64,000 nt of DNA from Cytobacillus sp. S13-E01 (GCF_029193815.1 NZ_JARFVC010000015.1:1-64000), one strand, 5' to 3'; numbered from the stretch's first letter, positions 41,479 to 51,920 are shown. The notes: generated by a model not told the origin, from the sequence alone. Numbers and translations are program-made.

Positions 41479-43374
41479 ATGGATATTTTAAAGAAAGTCG
41501 AACAGCTTCGTGAAGAAGAACAACGTTTAAAGTGGGAAGGTACCTTCGCTGATTACTTAGAGATTATCAAAGAACGCCCAATAGTGGCACAATCAGCTCA
41601 CTCAAGAGTTTACAATATGATTAAAGACGCAGGGATTGAAGATGTGAATGGGCAAAGAAAGTATAAATTTTTTGATCATCAACTTTATGGCTTAGAAGAA
41701 GCCCTTGAACGTCTTGTCGAGGAATATTTTCATCCAGCAGCAAAACGACTTGATGTCCGAAAAAGAATTTTATTACTTATGGGTCCAGTAAGCGGTGGTA
41801 AATCAACGCTTGTTACGATGTTAAAAAGAGGGCTAGAGACTTATTCTCATAATGAAAGAGGAGCTGTCTATGCAATTAAAGGCTGTCCGATGCATGAAGA
41901 TCCACTTCATTTAATACCACACAATTTACGACAAGACTTTTATAATGAATATGGAGTAAGAATCGAAGGAAACCTTTCCCCTCTTAATATGATGCGACTT
42001 GAACAAGAGTATGGTGGCAGAATTGAAGATGTAAAAGTAGAGCGCATTTTCTTATCTGAGGATAAACGAACAGGGATAGGTACATTCAGTCCTTCTGATC
42101 CTAAATCACAGGATATTGCCGATTTAACGGGTAGTATCGACTTTTCAACAATTGCTGAATATGGTTCTGAGTCAGACCCGCGTGCCTATCGATTCGATGG
42201 TGAGTTGAATAAGGCAAACCGTGGTATGATGGAATTCCAAGAAATGCTTAAATGTGATGAGAAATTTTTATGGCATTTATTATCCTTAACACAAGAAGGT
42301 AATTTCAAAGCAGGACGTTTTGCTCTAATTTCCGCAGATGAACTCATTGTCGCTCATACAAATGAAACGGAATATCGGTCATTTATTGCTAATAAAAAGA
42401 ATGAAGCCTTACACTCTCGTATTATCGTAATGCCTGTTCCTTATAACCTCAAAGTAAGTCAAGAAGAGAGAATCTATCAAAAAATGATTAGTGAAAGTGA
42501 TGTTAGCGATGTTCATATTGCACCACATACTCTGCGTGTTGCAGCTATGTTTACAATATTAACCCGCTTAAAGGCTCCTAAAAAAGGTGATATTGATCTG
42601 GTTAAGAAGATGAGATTATATGATGGAGAAAGTGTTGAAGGCTTTAATTCAGTTGATGTTGATGAGTTAAAGAAAGAACATTCCGATGAGGGGATGAGTG
42701 GAATTGATCCGCGTTATGTTATTAACAGAATATCATCAACTATCATTCGAAAAGAAATTCCTTCATTAAATGCACTAGACGTATTACGTTCACTAAAAGA
42801 AGGTCTTGATCATCACTCTTCTATATCAAATGAGGACCGTGATCGTTATCTGAACTTTATTTCTGTAGCGCGCAAAGAGTATGACGATATCGCTAAAAAA
42901 GAAGTACAGAAAGCATTTGTCTATTCTTATGAAGAATCTGCGAAAACGTTAATGGATAACTATCTAGATAATGTCGAAGCATATTGCAACAAAAATAAAC
43001 TAAGAGATCCATTGACTGGAGAGGAAATGAATCCAGATGAAAAGCTAATGCGTTCCATTGAGGAGCAAATTGGTATATCCGAAAATGCAAAAAAAGCGTT
43101 CCGTGAAGAAATTTTGATTCGAATATCTGCTTATGCTCGAAAAGGTAAAAGGTTTGATTACAAATCTCATGAACGCTTAAGAGAAGCGATTCAGAAAAAG
43201 TTATTTGCAGATTTAAAAGATATTGTGAAGATAACAACTTCAAGTAAAACACCGGATGAGCAACAATTGAAAAAAGTGAATGAGGTTGTAGCAAGATTAA
43301 TTGATGAACATGGTTATAACTCTACATCTGCTAACGAACTACTTCGCTATGTTGGAAGTCTATTAAATAGATAG
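41479..43374 (+). CDS. prkA: PrkA serine protein kinase / AAA+ protease-like protein
   Basis: 631 residues, the normal length. N-terminal AAA+ domain with P-loop GPVSGGKST at 102–110 and the kinase-like C-terminal part. In Bacillus it affects sporulation, and AAA+ protease activity has been reported for it. Ribosome site GGAGGAGG before ATG 41479. Followed by yhbH, its usual partner. Confidence 0.96.
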   Translation: MDILKKVEQLREEEQRLKWEGTFADYLEIIKERPIVAQSAHSRVYNMIKDAGIEDVNGQRKYKFFDHQLYGLEEALERLVEEYFHPAAKRLDVRKRILLLMGPVSGGKSTLVTMLKRGLETYSHNERGAVYAIKGCPMHEDPLHLIPHNLRQDFYNEYGVRIEGNLSPLNMMRLEQEYGGRIEDVKVERIFLSEDKRTGIGTFSPSDPKSQDIADLTGSIDFSTIAEYGSESDPRAYRFDGELNKANRGMMEFQEMLKCDEKFLWHLLSLTQEGNFKAGRFALISADELIVAHTNETEYRSFIANKKNEALHSRIIVMPVPYNLKVSQEERIYQKMISESDVSDVHIAPHTLRVAAMFTILTRLKAPKKGDIDLVKKMRLYDGESVEGFNSVDVDELKKEHSDEGMSGIDPRYVINRISSTIIRKEIPSLNALDVLRSLKEGLDHHSSISNEDRDRYLNFISVARKEYDDIAKKEVQKAFVYSYEESAKTLMDNYLDNVEAYCNKNKLRDPLTGEEMNPDEKLMRSIEEQIGISENAKKAFREEILIRISAYARKGKRFDYKSHERLREAIQKKLFADLKDIVKITTSSKTPDEQQLKKVNEVVARLIDEHGYNSTSANELLRYVGSLLNR

Positions 43375-43383
43375 TGTGAAAGC

Positions 43384-43416
43384 AAGGTCAGGCCATTTGG
43401 GTCTGTCCTTTTTTTC
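43384..43416 (+). terminator. terminator after prkA
   Basis: AAGGTCAG/CTGTCCTT stem with TTTTTTT. The rest of the 346-bp gap to yhbH holds one more hairpin (CCTGCTA/TAGCAGG, 43,454–43,476) and nothing else recognised. Confidence 0.85.
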
Positions 43417-43720
43417 AGGCTTGCCACTCGCAAAATCGAAATAAGTTAGATTCCCTGCTAAGTAACCCCTAGCAGGACTCTTATCCTAAAAAAACGTTTT
43501 AAGCTGATAACTCTTATCAACAACTTGTCTAATTTTAGTGGATACTAACTCAATTTTCAAATTATTTGTCAATAATTCTTCTTTCTTGCATAGGATAGAG
43601 TAATCCACTTTATATGTAGATAATGTTTTTAAAAATCCGTCAAGATAATGTATGAAAATAGAGGTGGAAACGTGCAATTTTATATTAAAAAAATTAATAA
43701 AAATGTAGGAGGGGATAAAG

Positions 43721-44893
43721 TTGACAAACGGAAACGAAAAAAACTTTGCGATTTCAAGAGAAGATTGGTCCCTCCACCGAAAAGGCCACGATGATCAAAA
43801 AAGGCATCAAGAAAAGGTCCAGGAAGCAATTAAAAGTAATTTACCTGATCTAATTACAGAGGAAAACATCATTATGTCGAATGGGCGAGATGTTGTAAAA
43901 ATTCCGATTAGATCCTTGGATGAATACAAGATACGCTACAACTACGATAAAAATAAACATGTTGGCCAAGGGGATGGAGAAAGTCAAGTAGGTGATGTTG
44001 TCGCACGAGATGGTTCGGGTGAAGGGCAGAAGGGTCCTGGAAAAGGTCAGGGAGCGGGAGACCAAGCAGGAGAAGATTATTACGAAGCAGAAGTTTCATT
44101 AATGGAACTAGAAGATGCATTGTTTAAAGAATTAGAATTACCTAATTTACAGCAAAAAGAAAGAGACGAAAACGTTATTGAAGAGATTGAGTTTAATGAT
44201 ATAAGAAGAACAGGGTTAATGGGTAATATTGATAAGAAAAGAACGATGTTATCAGCGTATAAAAGAAATGCAATGAGTGGTACTGCAAAATTTCATCCGA
44301 TTTATCCTGAAGATTTAAAGTTTAAGACATGGAATGAGGTTGTGAAACCTGACTCAAAAGCAGTCGTTCTGGCAATGATGGATACAAGCGGATCCATGGG
44401 AATCTGGGAGAAATATATGGCGAGAAGCTTCTTCTTCTGGATGACACGGTTTTTACGGACAAAGTACGAAACAGTTGAGATCGAATTTATCGCACATCAT
44501 ACAGAAGCAAAAGTAGTTACGGAAGAGGACTTTTTCTCTAAAGGGGAAAGCGGGGGAACGATTTGTTCATCAGCATATCGAAAAGCACTTGAATTAATTG
44601 ATGGCAAATACCAACCATCCAGATATAACATCTACCCATTCCACTTTTCAGATGGTGATAATTTAACTTCAGATAATGCTCGGTGTGTAAAACTTGTGAC
44701 AGAGATTATGAAAGTCTCTAATATGTTTGGGTATGGTGAAGTCAACCAGTATAACCGTCATTCAACACTAATGTCCGCGTATAAAAACATTTCAGATGAG
44801 AAATTTCGTTACTTTATCCTCAAACAAAAAGCAGACGTTTTCCATGCGATGAAGAGTTTCTTCAATAATGAAGAGAATAAGATGTATGCATAG
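43721..44893 (+). CDS. yhbH: sporulation protein YhbH
   Basis: 390 residues, start TTG 43721 with TAGGAGGGG upstream. UPF0229 family: basic N-terminus, a Gly/Gln-rich linker (about 85–115, [20 protein letters not shown]), then a von Willebrand A-like domain with a metal-site-like DTSGSMG. Needed for normal sporulation in Bacillus and always near prkA. Confidence 0.95.
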   Translation: MTNGNEKNFAISREDWSLHRKGHDDQKRHQEKVQEAIKSNLPDLITEENIIMSNGRDVVKIPIRSLDEYKIRYNYDKNKHVGQGDGESQVGDVVARDGSGEGQKGPGKGQGAGDQAGEDYYEAEVSLMELEDALFKELELPNLQQKERDENVIEEIEFNDIRRTGLMGNIDKKRTMLSAYKRNAMSGTAKFHPIYPEDLKFKTWNEVVKPDSKAVVLAMMDTSGSMGIWEKYMARSFFFWMTRFLRTKYETVEIEFIAHHTEAKVVTEEDFFSKGESGGTICSSAYRKALELIDGKYQPSRYNIYPFHFSDGDNLTSDNARCVKLVTEIMKVSNMFGYGEVNQYNRHSTLMSAYKNISDEKFRYFILKQKADVFHAMKSFFNNEENKMYA

Positions 44894-44933
44894 AGAGAGG
44901 GCGAACCCCTCTTCTTCTGATTATAAATAACAA

Positions 44934-44969
44934 AACGTACTAGAGAGATCTTTTCTAGTGCGTTTTTTT
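44934..44969 (+). terminator. terminator after yhbH
   Basis: AACGTACTAGA pairs with TCTAGTGCGTT, followed by TTTTTT. Confidence 0.88.
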
Positions 44970-45101
44970 ATTCACAGTGCATCTTATTCTTACTTTCTCT
45001 TTTCCAAATCTAGTCGAATATCAGACTCGTTTACTCGTTTTTATAACTAATCAACCAAAAAAATCGTGCTATAATGATAAAATGAAAAGAGGTGGATTTA
45101 T

Positions 45102-46373
45102 TTGGGAGCGCTAGCAAAACAAAAAAATTTACATAAAACCGTTCAGACACCTTTTTATTATGGCTGGATTATAGTGATGATGGGGGCTTTAGGTGTTTTC
45201 TTTTCCGGTCCAGGACAGACCTATTCTAATGCAGTATTTATAGATTATTATCTTGCAGATTTTGGTTGGAGTCGCTCGGTTGTTTCGTCAGTATATTCAT
45301 TTGCGACATTACTTGCAGGTTTATTGATGATTGTTGTTGGACGTTATATTGATAAGTACGGTCAACGGTTTGCAATGGTATTTGTTGCATCAGCATTAGC
45401 GCTAGCGTGTTTTTTTAACAGTACCGTAACGAATTCAGTCATGCTGTTTATAGGTTTCTTTCTTATTCGTCTATTTGGGCAAGGATCTATGACACTAGTT
45501 CCAAACACACTGGTCCCACAGTGGTTCATTGAAAAAAGGGGAAGAGCCTTTAGTTTAATGGCAATAGGTGGATTTTTAAGTTCAGCAACATTTCCTTTAT
45601 TAAACCTTTGGATGATTGAACAATGGGGATGGCAGCATACTTGGAGAATATGGGGATTCCTTTTATTAATAATATTTGTCCCATTAACCTTATTTTTTGT
45701 CAGAAATAAACCAGAAGATATAGGTTTACTTCCTGATAATAGACAAACTAACAAAACGACATTAAAGCAAAGTGTACCAGTTGAAGAAGAAAGTTGGTCC
45801 CTATCCGAAGCAAAGAAAACAAAAACCTTTTGGCTATTGTTATTTTGCGTAAGTATTCCCGCAATGGTGAATACAGGATTAACATTTCACTTGTTGTCAA
45901 TTTTTACTGGTAATGAACTCTCACCAGCTCTTGCAGCCACCGTGCTTAGTCTAATGGCAATTGTTGGCTTCCCAATTACAGTATTATCAGGATTTATTTT
46001 AGAAAAAATTCAGGCCAATTACATGTTGGTTGTTACTTTTATAGGACAAATTCTTTTTCTCTTACTCCTTATTTTCTCAAAATCTATCATACTCGCGGTA
46101 GCGTTTGGTGTTCTTTGGGGTATTGTAGGTGGAGTTGAAAGAATTGCATTAAATGTGATTTGGCCAAACTTTTTTGGTCGGAAGCATATTGGAAGCATTA
46201 AAGGTTTAGCAATGTCAGTTATGGTAATAGGTTCTGCGTTTGGACCATTACCTTTTGGGATATTTTATGACTTTTTTGGTGGTTATAATGAAATTCTACT
46301 GGTAATGATGATCTTTCCAGCTTTAGGAGCGGTATCCGCATTACTGGCGGAAAAGCCAATAATAAAAACTTAA
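45102..46373 (+). CDS. MFS transporter (OFA/monocarboxylate type)
   Basis: 423 residues, 12 membrane segments in two halves joined by a cytoplasmic loop (about 200–240). Motifs FYYGWIIVMMGALGVFFSGP and the first-half GRYIDKYGQR (motif A) are typical of the oxalate/formate antiporter–monocarboxylate group. Substrate unknown. Start TTG 45102 with AGAGGTGG upstream. Single gene with its own terminator. Confidence 0.88.
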   Translation: MGALAKQKNLHKTVQTPFYYGWIIVMMGALGVFFSGPGQTYSNAVFIDYYLADFGWSRSVVSSVYSFATLLAGLLMIVVGRYIDKYGQRFAMVFVASALALACFFNSTVTNSVMLFIGFFLIRLFGQGSMTLVPNTLVPQWFIEKRGRAFSLMAIGGFLSSATFPLLNLWMIEQWGWQHTWRIWGFLLLIIFVPLTLFFVRNKPEDIGLLPDNRQTNKTTLKQSVPVEEESWSLSEAKKTKTFWLLLFCVSIPAMVNTGLTFHLLSIFTGNELSPALAATVLSLMAIVGFPITVLSGFILEKIQANYMLVVTFIGQILFLLLLIFSKSIILAVAFGVLWGIVGGVERIALNVIWPNFFGRKHIGSIKGLAMSVMVIGSAFGPLPFGIFYDFFGGYNEILLVMMIFPALGAVSALLAEKPIIKT

Positions 46374-46386
46374 AATTGTTTAAAAC

Positions 46387-46437
46387 AAAACACCCTTGAG
46401 TGTATCATCATTGATAACAATCAAGGGTGTCTTTTTG
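46387..46437 (+). terminator. terminator after the MFS gene
   Basis: AACACCCTTGA pairs with TCAAGGGTGT, followed by CTTTTTG. Confidence 0.88.
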
Positions 46438-46605
46438 TTTAAATAGTATTGCTCCAATCGGCTTATTTAATAATGTAAATGAATTATTTGAATTTTTTTT
46501 CTTTTAAATATGTGTCGGTTTTGTGAAAAATAAAGCAAGTGGAAGATATTAAGAGATTTATAGAGAATAAAAACCATGAGGTACGCTTACATCCTAATTT
46601 CATAG

Positions 46606-46640
46606 TTTGTGAATTTGTGATAAGATTCACTTGTTCACAA
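46606..46640 (+). promoter_or_regulatory. nested inverted repeats upstream of sulP 1
   Basis: Outer TTGTGAA…TTCACAA (46,607–46,613 and 46,634–46,640) and inner TTGTGA…TTCAC (46,615–46,630). The inner one is close to the Rex operator TTGTGAAN4TTCACAA and also resembles Fnr half-sites. The remaining 46,438–46,698 shows nothing else. Confidence 0.45.
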
Positions 46641-46698
46641 CGGTCCCGACTTTCATGAGAGTTGAAAGTCATTCTAAAAAATAGGAAGAGGTGTTCTT

Positions 46699-48171
46699 TT
46701 GAATTTAGAGACAATTAAACAAGAATGGTTTGGTAACATAAAAGGCGATACACTTGCTGGAATCGTTGTTGCCTTAGCTTTAATCCCAGAAGCAATTGCT
46801 TTTTCGATAATTGCGGGGGTTGACCCAATGGTTGGGCTTTATACCGCCTTTATTATTGCTGTGGTCATCGCGTTTGTAGGTGGAAGACCTGCAATGATCT
46901 CAGGAGCGACAGGTGCAATGGCTCTTCTCATGGTTACATTGGTTGCAGACCATGGTTTGCAGTATTTATTTGCTGCGACTATATTAACTGGAATCCTTCA
47001 GATTGTTTTTGGTGTGCTTAAATTAGCACGATACATGAAGTTTATTCCACGATCAGTTATGGTCGGATTCGTGAATTCGTTAGCTATTCTTATCTTCATG
47101 GCTCAATTACCAGCCTTTGTTGGTGAATCATGGCCAATGTATGCAATGGTTGCGGGGGCATTAATTATTATATACTTGCTTCCGCGTTTCACGAAGGCTG
47201 TTCCTTCACCACTTATTGCGATTATTGTTATTACAATAATAGCTATTTTTACAGGGAGCGGTGTTCGAACTGTTGGAGATATGGGTGAACTAACGCAAGC
47301 GTTGCCTTTGTTTGCAATTCCGATGGTTCCGTTTAATCTTGAGACATTAACGATTATTTTTCCATATTCACTCGCATTAGCTATTGTTGGATTGTTAGAG
47401 TCACTGTTGACTGCTTCTATTGTGGATGACATGACAGATACAGGCAGTGACAAAAATAAAGAAAGCCGTGGCCAAGGTATTGCTAACGTTGTTACTGGTT
47501 TCTTTGGTGGTATGGCAGGATGTGCGATGATTGGTCAAGCGGTTATTAACGTTAAATCAGGTGCAAGAGGAAGACTTTCATCACTTGTCGCCGGTGTGTT
47601 TTTAATATTTTTAATCATGGTCCTTGGTGGAGTTGTTGTTCAAATCCCAATGGCCGCATTAGTTGGAGTTATGATCATGGTATCCATAGGTACATTTGAT
47701 TGGTCTTCTCTGAAAGTATTACACAAGGCACCATTAACTGATTCGATAGTTATGGTCGTGACTGTTGTGACAGTAGTCGTTACCCATGATTTATCAAAAG
47801 GTGTATTTGCGGGTATTATTTTAAGTGCTATATTCTTTGTTGCAAAAATATCAAAGGTACATGTTTCGAGTGTGTTAGTTGAAGGAAGTGAAACAAGATT
47901 GTACCGAGTGACGGGTCAAGTCTTTTTTGCTTCAGTTACGGATTTAGTTAATAGTTTCGACTTGAAAGAAGAAATAAGCAAAGTCGAAATAGACTTTTCA
48001 CAGGCACATGTATGGGATGATTCTGCTGTGGCTGCTATAGATAAAGTCGTCATTAAGTTTAGAGAGAATAATACTGAGGTTAAAATCATTGGGCTAAATG
48101 AACCTAGTTCGACATTGGTGAATCGTTTGGCAGTACATGATAAGCCAGGCGCAAAATTATCAGGGCATTAA
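46699..48171 (+). CDS. SulP-family anion transporter with STAS domain (1)
   Basis: 490 residues, start TTG 46699 after GGAAGAGGTG. The SulP transmembrane core (about 1–385; [38 protein letters not shown]) is followed by a C-terminal STAS domain (about 395–490). Family members import sulfate or bicarbonate, and this shorter bacterial type is often a Na+-dependent bicarbonate carrier candidate. Followed by a UspA gene; the pair is duplicated downstream. Confidence 0.93.
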   Translation: MNLETIKQEWFGNIKGDTLAGIVVALALIPEAIAFSIIAGVDPMVGLYTAFIIAVVIAFVGGRPAMISGATGAMALLMVTLVADHGLQYLFAATILTGILQIVFGVLKLARYMKFIPRSVMVGFVNSLAILIFMAQLPAFVGESWPMYAMVAGALIIIYLLPRFTKAVPSPLIAIIVITIIAIFTGSGVRTVGDMGELTQALPLFAIPMVPFNLETLTIIFPYSLALAIVGLLESLLTASIVDDMTDTGSDKNKESRGQGIANVVTGFFGGMAGCAMIGQAVINVKSGARGRLSSLVAGVFLIFLIMVLGGVVVQIPMAALVGVMIMVSIGTFDWSSLKVLHKAPLTDSIVMVVTVVTVVVTHDLSKGVFAGIILSAIFFVAKISKVHVSSVLVEGSETRLYRVTGQVFFASVTDLVNSFDLKEEISKVEIDFSQAHVWDDSAVAAIDKVVIKFRENNTEVKIIGLNEPSSTLVNRLAVHDKPGAKLSGH

Positions 48172-48228
48172 AATATATGAGGATACTGGTTGTCCATTAT
48201 CCTCACTTACATAGTAGGAGATAAGCGC

Positions 48229-48648
48229 ATGTTTACTAAAATCTTAGTTGCTTCAGATGGATCAAAACATGCAATTAGTGCAGCAGAAAAGGCTGTATAT
48301 ATTGCATCAAGTAATCCAAAAGCAGAACTTGAAATTGTATATATTGTTGATCCATCAACTTCAAAATCTGATGTGTTACACAATGTTGATAAAGTGACAG
48401 TAGAAATGGAACGAAAAGCGAGACTGAAAGAAACAGAACAAAGGTTTATCGAAAAAGGTATTGAATATAAGGTCACTATGTTACATGGCGAACCAGGTCC
48501 ATCAATTGTTGAATATGCAAATCAAAACCATTTTGATTTGGTTGTTATAGGAAGTCGCGGGTTAAACACGCTGCAGGAGATGGTATTGGGCAGTGTGAGC
48601 CATAAAGTAGCAAAGCGAGTGAATTGTCCAGTTTTAATTGTAAAATAA
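48229..48648 (+). CDS. universal stress protein UspA family (1)
   Basis: 139 residues from ATG 48229 (TAGGAG upstream; longer frame rejected). Starts MFTKILVASDGSKHA; the ATP-binding motif is present as GSRGLNTLQEMVLGSVSHKV with a C-terminal CPVLIVK. Members bind ATP and adjust stress responses or transporters. Pairing with SulP suggests it senses energy or nucleotide state for the carrier (inference). Confidence 0.93.
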   Translation: MFTKILVASDGSKHAISAAEKAVYIASSNPKAELEIVYIVDPSTSKSDVLHNVDKVTVEMERKARLKETEQRFIEKGIEYKVTMLHGEPGPSIVEYANQNHFDLVVIGSRGLNTLQEMVLGSVSHKVAKRVNCPVLIVK

Positions 48649-48700
48649 AGTAATGAATTGGTAACCTTTAAAAAATTAACTTTTAGTACAATTATGTATA

Positions 48701-48743
48701 AGCCCATTTTACTAAAATCCATAAACTTTTATGGGTTTTTTTG
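48701..48743 (+). terminator. terminator after uspA 1
   Basis: CCATAAA/TTTATGG stem followed by seven Ts. Confidence 0.8.
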
Positions 48744-48833
48744 TTATTTTATTTTTTTTTTGAAGTAACCAGTCATCTCATTTTTTTATATGGGGACACT
48801 AACATCAATTACAAATTTTGAAGGGTGAGCTAA

Positions 48834-50264
48834 ATGAACATAAAAGAAACGTGGTTCGGTGACATCAAGGGTGACCTTCTAGCCGGGGTTGTGGTCTCTT
48901 TTGCATTAATACCTGAAGCCATTGCGTTCTCGCTCATTGCTGGTGTAGATCCAATGGTTGGTCTGTATGCCTCATTTGTTATTTCAGTTATCATTGCATT
49001 TGTTGGGGGAAGACCAGGAATGATCTCGGCTGCAACAGGAGCAATGGCCCTACTCATGATCGATTTGGTAGCAGATCATGGACTCAATTATCTTCTAGCA
49101 GCTACTATCTTAACCGGAATAATACAGATTGCATTTGGTGTTGCAAGATTAGCTAAATTTATGAAGTTTATACCTCGTTCAGTGATGGTCGGGTTCGTAA
49201 ATGCACTTGCAATCTTAATTTTTACTTCTCAGCTTCAACATTTCATAGGTGAGGGCTGGGAAATGTATGCCATGGTTGTAGGCGCTCTTGCAATTATCTA
49301 TCTTCTTCCATACCTAACCAATGTCATTCCGTCTGCACTTGTAGCTATTATCGTGATTACTTCCATCGCATTGTTAACTAGAAGTGAAGTGAGGACGGTT
49401 GGAGATATGGGTCAATTATCCAAGGCTTTTCCGAATATTGTTTTTCCACTTGTACCTTTATCCTTTGAAACATTAGCAATCATCTTTCCATATGCTATCG
49501 GTTTAGCCATAGTTGGATTAGTTGAAACACTATTAACTGCCACAATTGTTGATGACTTAACTGACTCTCCAAGTAATAAAAATCAAGAGTCAAGAGGACA
49601 AGGGATTGCTAATATAGCAGCAGGTTTCTTTGGTGGAATGGCAGGGTGTGCAATGATTGGGCAATCAGTTATAAATGTGAAATCTGGGGGTAGAGGCAGG
49701 TTATCATCGTTGGTTGCTGGTGTGTTCTTAATACTTTTGATTGTATTTTTAGGAGATCTTGTTGCCAAAGTTCCAATGGCGGCTTTGGTCGGGGTAATGT
49801 TCATGGTGTCAATAGGTACTTTTGACTGGAACTCGTTACGTACACTACGAATTGTACCCTTAACGGACACTATAGTAATGGTTGTTACCGTAGTTACTGT
49901 TATTTTTACTCATGATTTAGCTATCGGTGTTTTAACCGGAGTTTTATTAAGTGCAGTATTTTTTGTTTCAAAAATTTCTAAAGTTAAGGTGAAAAAAATA
50001 GTCAAAGACAATCGTGTCGTTTATGAATTTAAAGGAGAACTTTTCTTTGCCTCTGTGTCTGAGGTTTTAGAATCATTTAACTATGATATCGAAAATAAGG
50101 AACATGTAATTTTAGATCTAAATCAATCTCACTTATGGGATGACTCATCAGTTGCTGCAATTGATAAGATTGTACGTAAGTTTGAAGAAAAAGGAGTAAA
50201 TGTGGAAATACTAGGATTAAATAAATCAAGTTCTGATCTTATTGATAAATTAAGTACACATTAA
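48834..50264 (+). CDS. SulP-family anion transporter with STAS domain (2)
   Basis: 476 residues, ATG 48834 after AGGGTGAGC. Closely similar to SulP 1 along the full length (e.g. [40 protein letters not shown]), with the STAS domain at about 385–476 (LDLNQSHLWDDSSVAAIDKI). A tandem paralogue that has diverged mainly in the STAS part. Followed by a second UspA gene. Confidence 0.93.
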   Translation: MNIKETWFGDIKGDLLAGVVVSFALIPEAIAFSLIAGVDPMVGLYASFVISVIIAFVGGRPGMISAATGAMALLMIDLVADHGLNYLLAATILTGIIQIAFGVARLAKFMKFIPRSVMVGFVNALAILIFTSQLQHFIGEGWEMYAMVVGALAIIYLLPYLTNVIPSALVAIIVITSIALLTRSEVRTVGDMGQLSKAFPNIVFPLVPLSFETLAIIFPYAIGLAIVGLVETLLTATIVDDLTDSPSNKNQESRGQGIANIAAGFFGGMAGCAMIGQSVINVKSGGRGRLSSLVAGVFLILLIVFLGDLVAKVPMAALVGVMFMVSIGTFDWNSLRTLRIVPLTDTIVMVVTVVTVIFTHDLAIGVLTGVLLSAVFFVSKISKVKVKKIVKDNRVVYEFKGELFFASVSEVLESFNYDIENKEHVILDLNQSHLWDDSSVAAIDKIVRKFEEKGVNVEILGLNKSSSDLIDKLSTH

Positions 50265-50271
50265 TAAGGAG

Positions 50272-50700
50272 TTGATCAACGTTTTTAAAAACATACTTTT
50301 AGCATGGGATGGATCCGAACATTCTACACGTGCAGTAGATAAAGCGATTGAAATAGCAAAATGTGATTCTGAATCGAAAGTGGTTGTAGTTTATGTAGCT
50401 GATACGTCAAAAGCGAAATCTGAGGTATTACAAAATTGGAATAATATAGACATAACAGGAACAAAGGAACTGCGATTCAGGAATATAGAGGAAAAGGTAA
50501 AAAAATCAGAGATTCAGTATGAAATAAAAATGTTACAAGGAGAACCTGGTCCAGCAATTGTAGAATATACGAATAAAAATCAATTTGACGTAGTTGTAAT
50601 AGGGAGTAGAGGCTTAAATGCTCTGCAAGAAATGGTGTTAGGGAGTGTAAGTCATAAAATTGCTAAACGTGCAAATTGTCCAGTCCTGATTGTGAAATAG
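50272..50700 (+). CDS. universal stress protein UspA family (2)
   Basis: About 139–142 residues. The body is intact (NILLAWDGSEHSTRAVDKAI, GSRGLNALQEMVLGSVSHKI). The start is odd: by alignment with its paralogues the first residue would be coded by GTT at 50281, nine nt after AAGGAG, while the only standard start is TTG 50272 directly next to that site. Eight bases after SulP 2, so co-transcribed. Confidence 0.9.
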   Translation: MINVFKNILLAWDGSEHSTRAVDKAIEIAKCDSESKVVVVYVADTSKAKSEVLQNWNNIDITGTKELRFRNIEEKVKKSEIQYEIKMLQGEPGPAIVEYTNKNQFDVVVIGSRGLNALQEMVLGSVSHKIAKRANCPVLIVK

Positions 50701-50742
50701 CCTAGAGTAGAGATTCCTCTTATATAGGCTATTTTAAATTTT

Positions 50743-50781
50743 ATGAAAGCGCTTTAATTACCTTCCTTTTCATTGTATAAT
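50743..50781 (+). promoter_or_regulatory. cre-like site and promoter of uspA 3
   Basis: ATGAAAGCGCTTTAAT (50743–50758) fits the cre consensus at 15 of 16 positions and would cover the −35 region of a promoter with TATAAT at 50776–50781. CcpA binding there would repress the gene. Confidence 0.6.
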
Positions 50782-50809
50782 TTTAGTAAAAGGGGAGAAG
50801 GGATCAGAT

Positions 50810-51229
50810 TTGTTTAAAAAGATACTAGTTGCATCTGATGGTTCTGTACATTCTTTTAGAGCGGCAGAAAAAGCAATAGAGTTAGCGAAGATCGATTCAG
50901 AATCGAAAATTAACGTATTATATGTAGTAGATGGAAATCACTCAAAACATGATATTTTACGTAATTGGGATTTAGGTGAAGTATCTGAACAAAGACAAGG
51001 AAAACTTCGAACCATAGAAGAGAAAGCAAAAGAAGCAGGCGTGAATTATGAAATTATCATTATACGTGGGGAACCAGTCCAAAAAATTCTTCAATTAGCT
51101 AAAGAACTACAAACGGATGTCATCGTATTAGGTAGTAGAGGGTTAAATGTGCTACAGGAAATGGTACTTGGTAGTGTTAGTCACCAAGTTGCAAAAAAAG
51201 CAAAGTGTCCAGTAATGATTGTGAAATAG
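50810..51229 (+). CDS. universal stress protein UspA family (3)
   Basis: 139 residues, start TTG 50810 after GGGGAGAAGGG. Starts MFKKILVASDGSVHSFRAAE; ATP motif GSRGLNVLQEMVLGSVSHQV. Separate from the SulP–UspA 2 unit, with its own promoter and cre-like site. Confidence 0.93.
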   Translation: MFKKILVASDGSVHSFRAAEKAIELAKIDSESKINVLYVVDGNHSKHDILRNWDLGEVSEQRQGKLRTIEEKAKEAGVNYEIIIIRGEPVQKILQLAKELQTDVIVLGSRGLNVLQEMVLGSVSHQVAKKAKCPVMIVK

Positions 51230-51733
51230 TTAGAGTTATGGTTGTAATTATCTTAATATTCAGTCTTTTAGTTACTTATAACAAGAGTGAGGAAAACGGT
51301 AATGATAAAGGCGTTAGGGCGTAATGACAAGACTAAAAAATGGAAGATACAAGATATTAAACTTATAGTAAAGGATAAATAAGGAATCATACATTGAAGT
51401 ATTTACTCTTAACTTATCGGGTGGTGGTAGATGAAAAAATAAACAGTAGCAATAGAAAAACGCAGAGATGTTAAAATAAACCTTTCCGTTTTGAGGTACA
51501 TAACGGAAAATTGACATTAGAAATGGCATACGAATCGATGTATGCCATTTCCTTTTATATAGGGATTTATAATACCTCTTATAGTAAAATAAAACCACTA
51601 ATGACAAAATAAATTTAAAGGACAATGCTTATTGGACACTCAAAATTAAGTGTCAATTGGGATGTCCATTCTTACGATATTTCTAAATACATCAGAAGTC
51701 ATCTCCTAAATTTAGTAACCATTGATAGTTAAA

Positions 51734-51920
51734 TTAAGAGGAGATTTTCCGGTTAAATTACGTAATAAGGCTTGGTTCGGGGTATATAAGCGGAGGTTTT
51801 CCGCTTAAGCAATGCAAAATGATCCATTTTGACGTTTTTTGTGTAAATAGTCGGAATTCTTCCGTCTATTTAAGCTATTTTAAGTGCTATTTCGTAATTA
51901 AGAGAAATTTCTCCGCTTAT
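51734..51920. repeat. array of four related hairpins
   Basis: Short imperfect palindromes with a GGAxxTTTTCC-like core at 51,734–51,756, 51,787–51,808, 51,846–51,870 and 51,897–51,920, spaced 51–59 bp. The clearest is AAGCGGAGGTTTTCCGCTTA. The surrounding 51,230–52,036 has no credible gene; a 28-residue frame at 51,238–51,324 lacks a ribosome site. Confidence 0.6.

Noticed and set aside
42893..43294. 133-codon minus-strand frame
   Set aside because: Fully inside prkA in the opposite strand, with no start signal; a shadow of the real gene.
45362..45754. 130-codon minus-strand frame
   Set aside because: Antisense shadow of the MFS transporter gene.
51238..51324. 28-residue hydrophobic peptide gene
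   Set aside because: No ribosome binding site and no terminator or conservation cue; probably chance.
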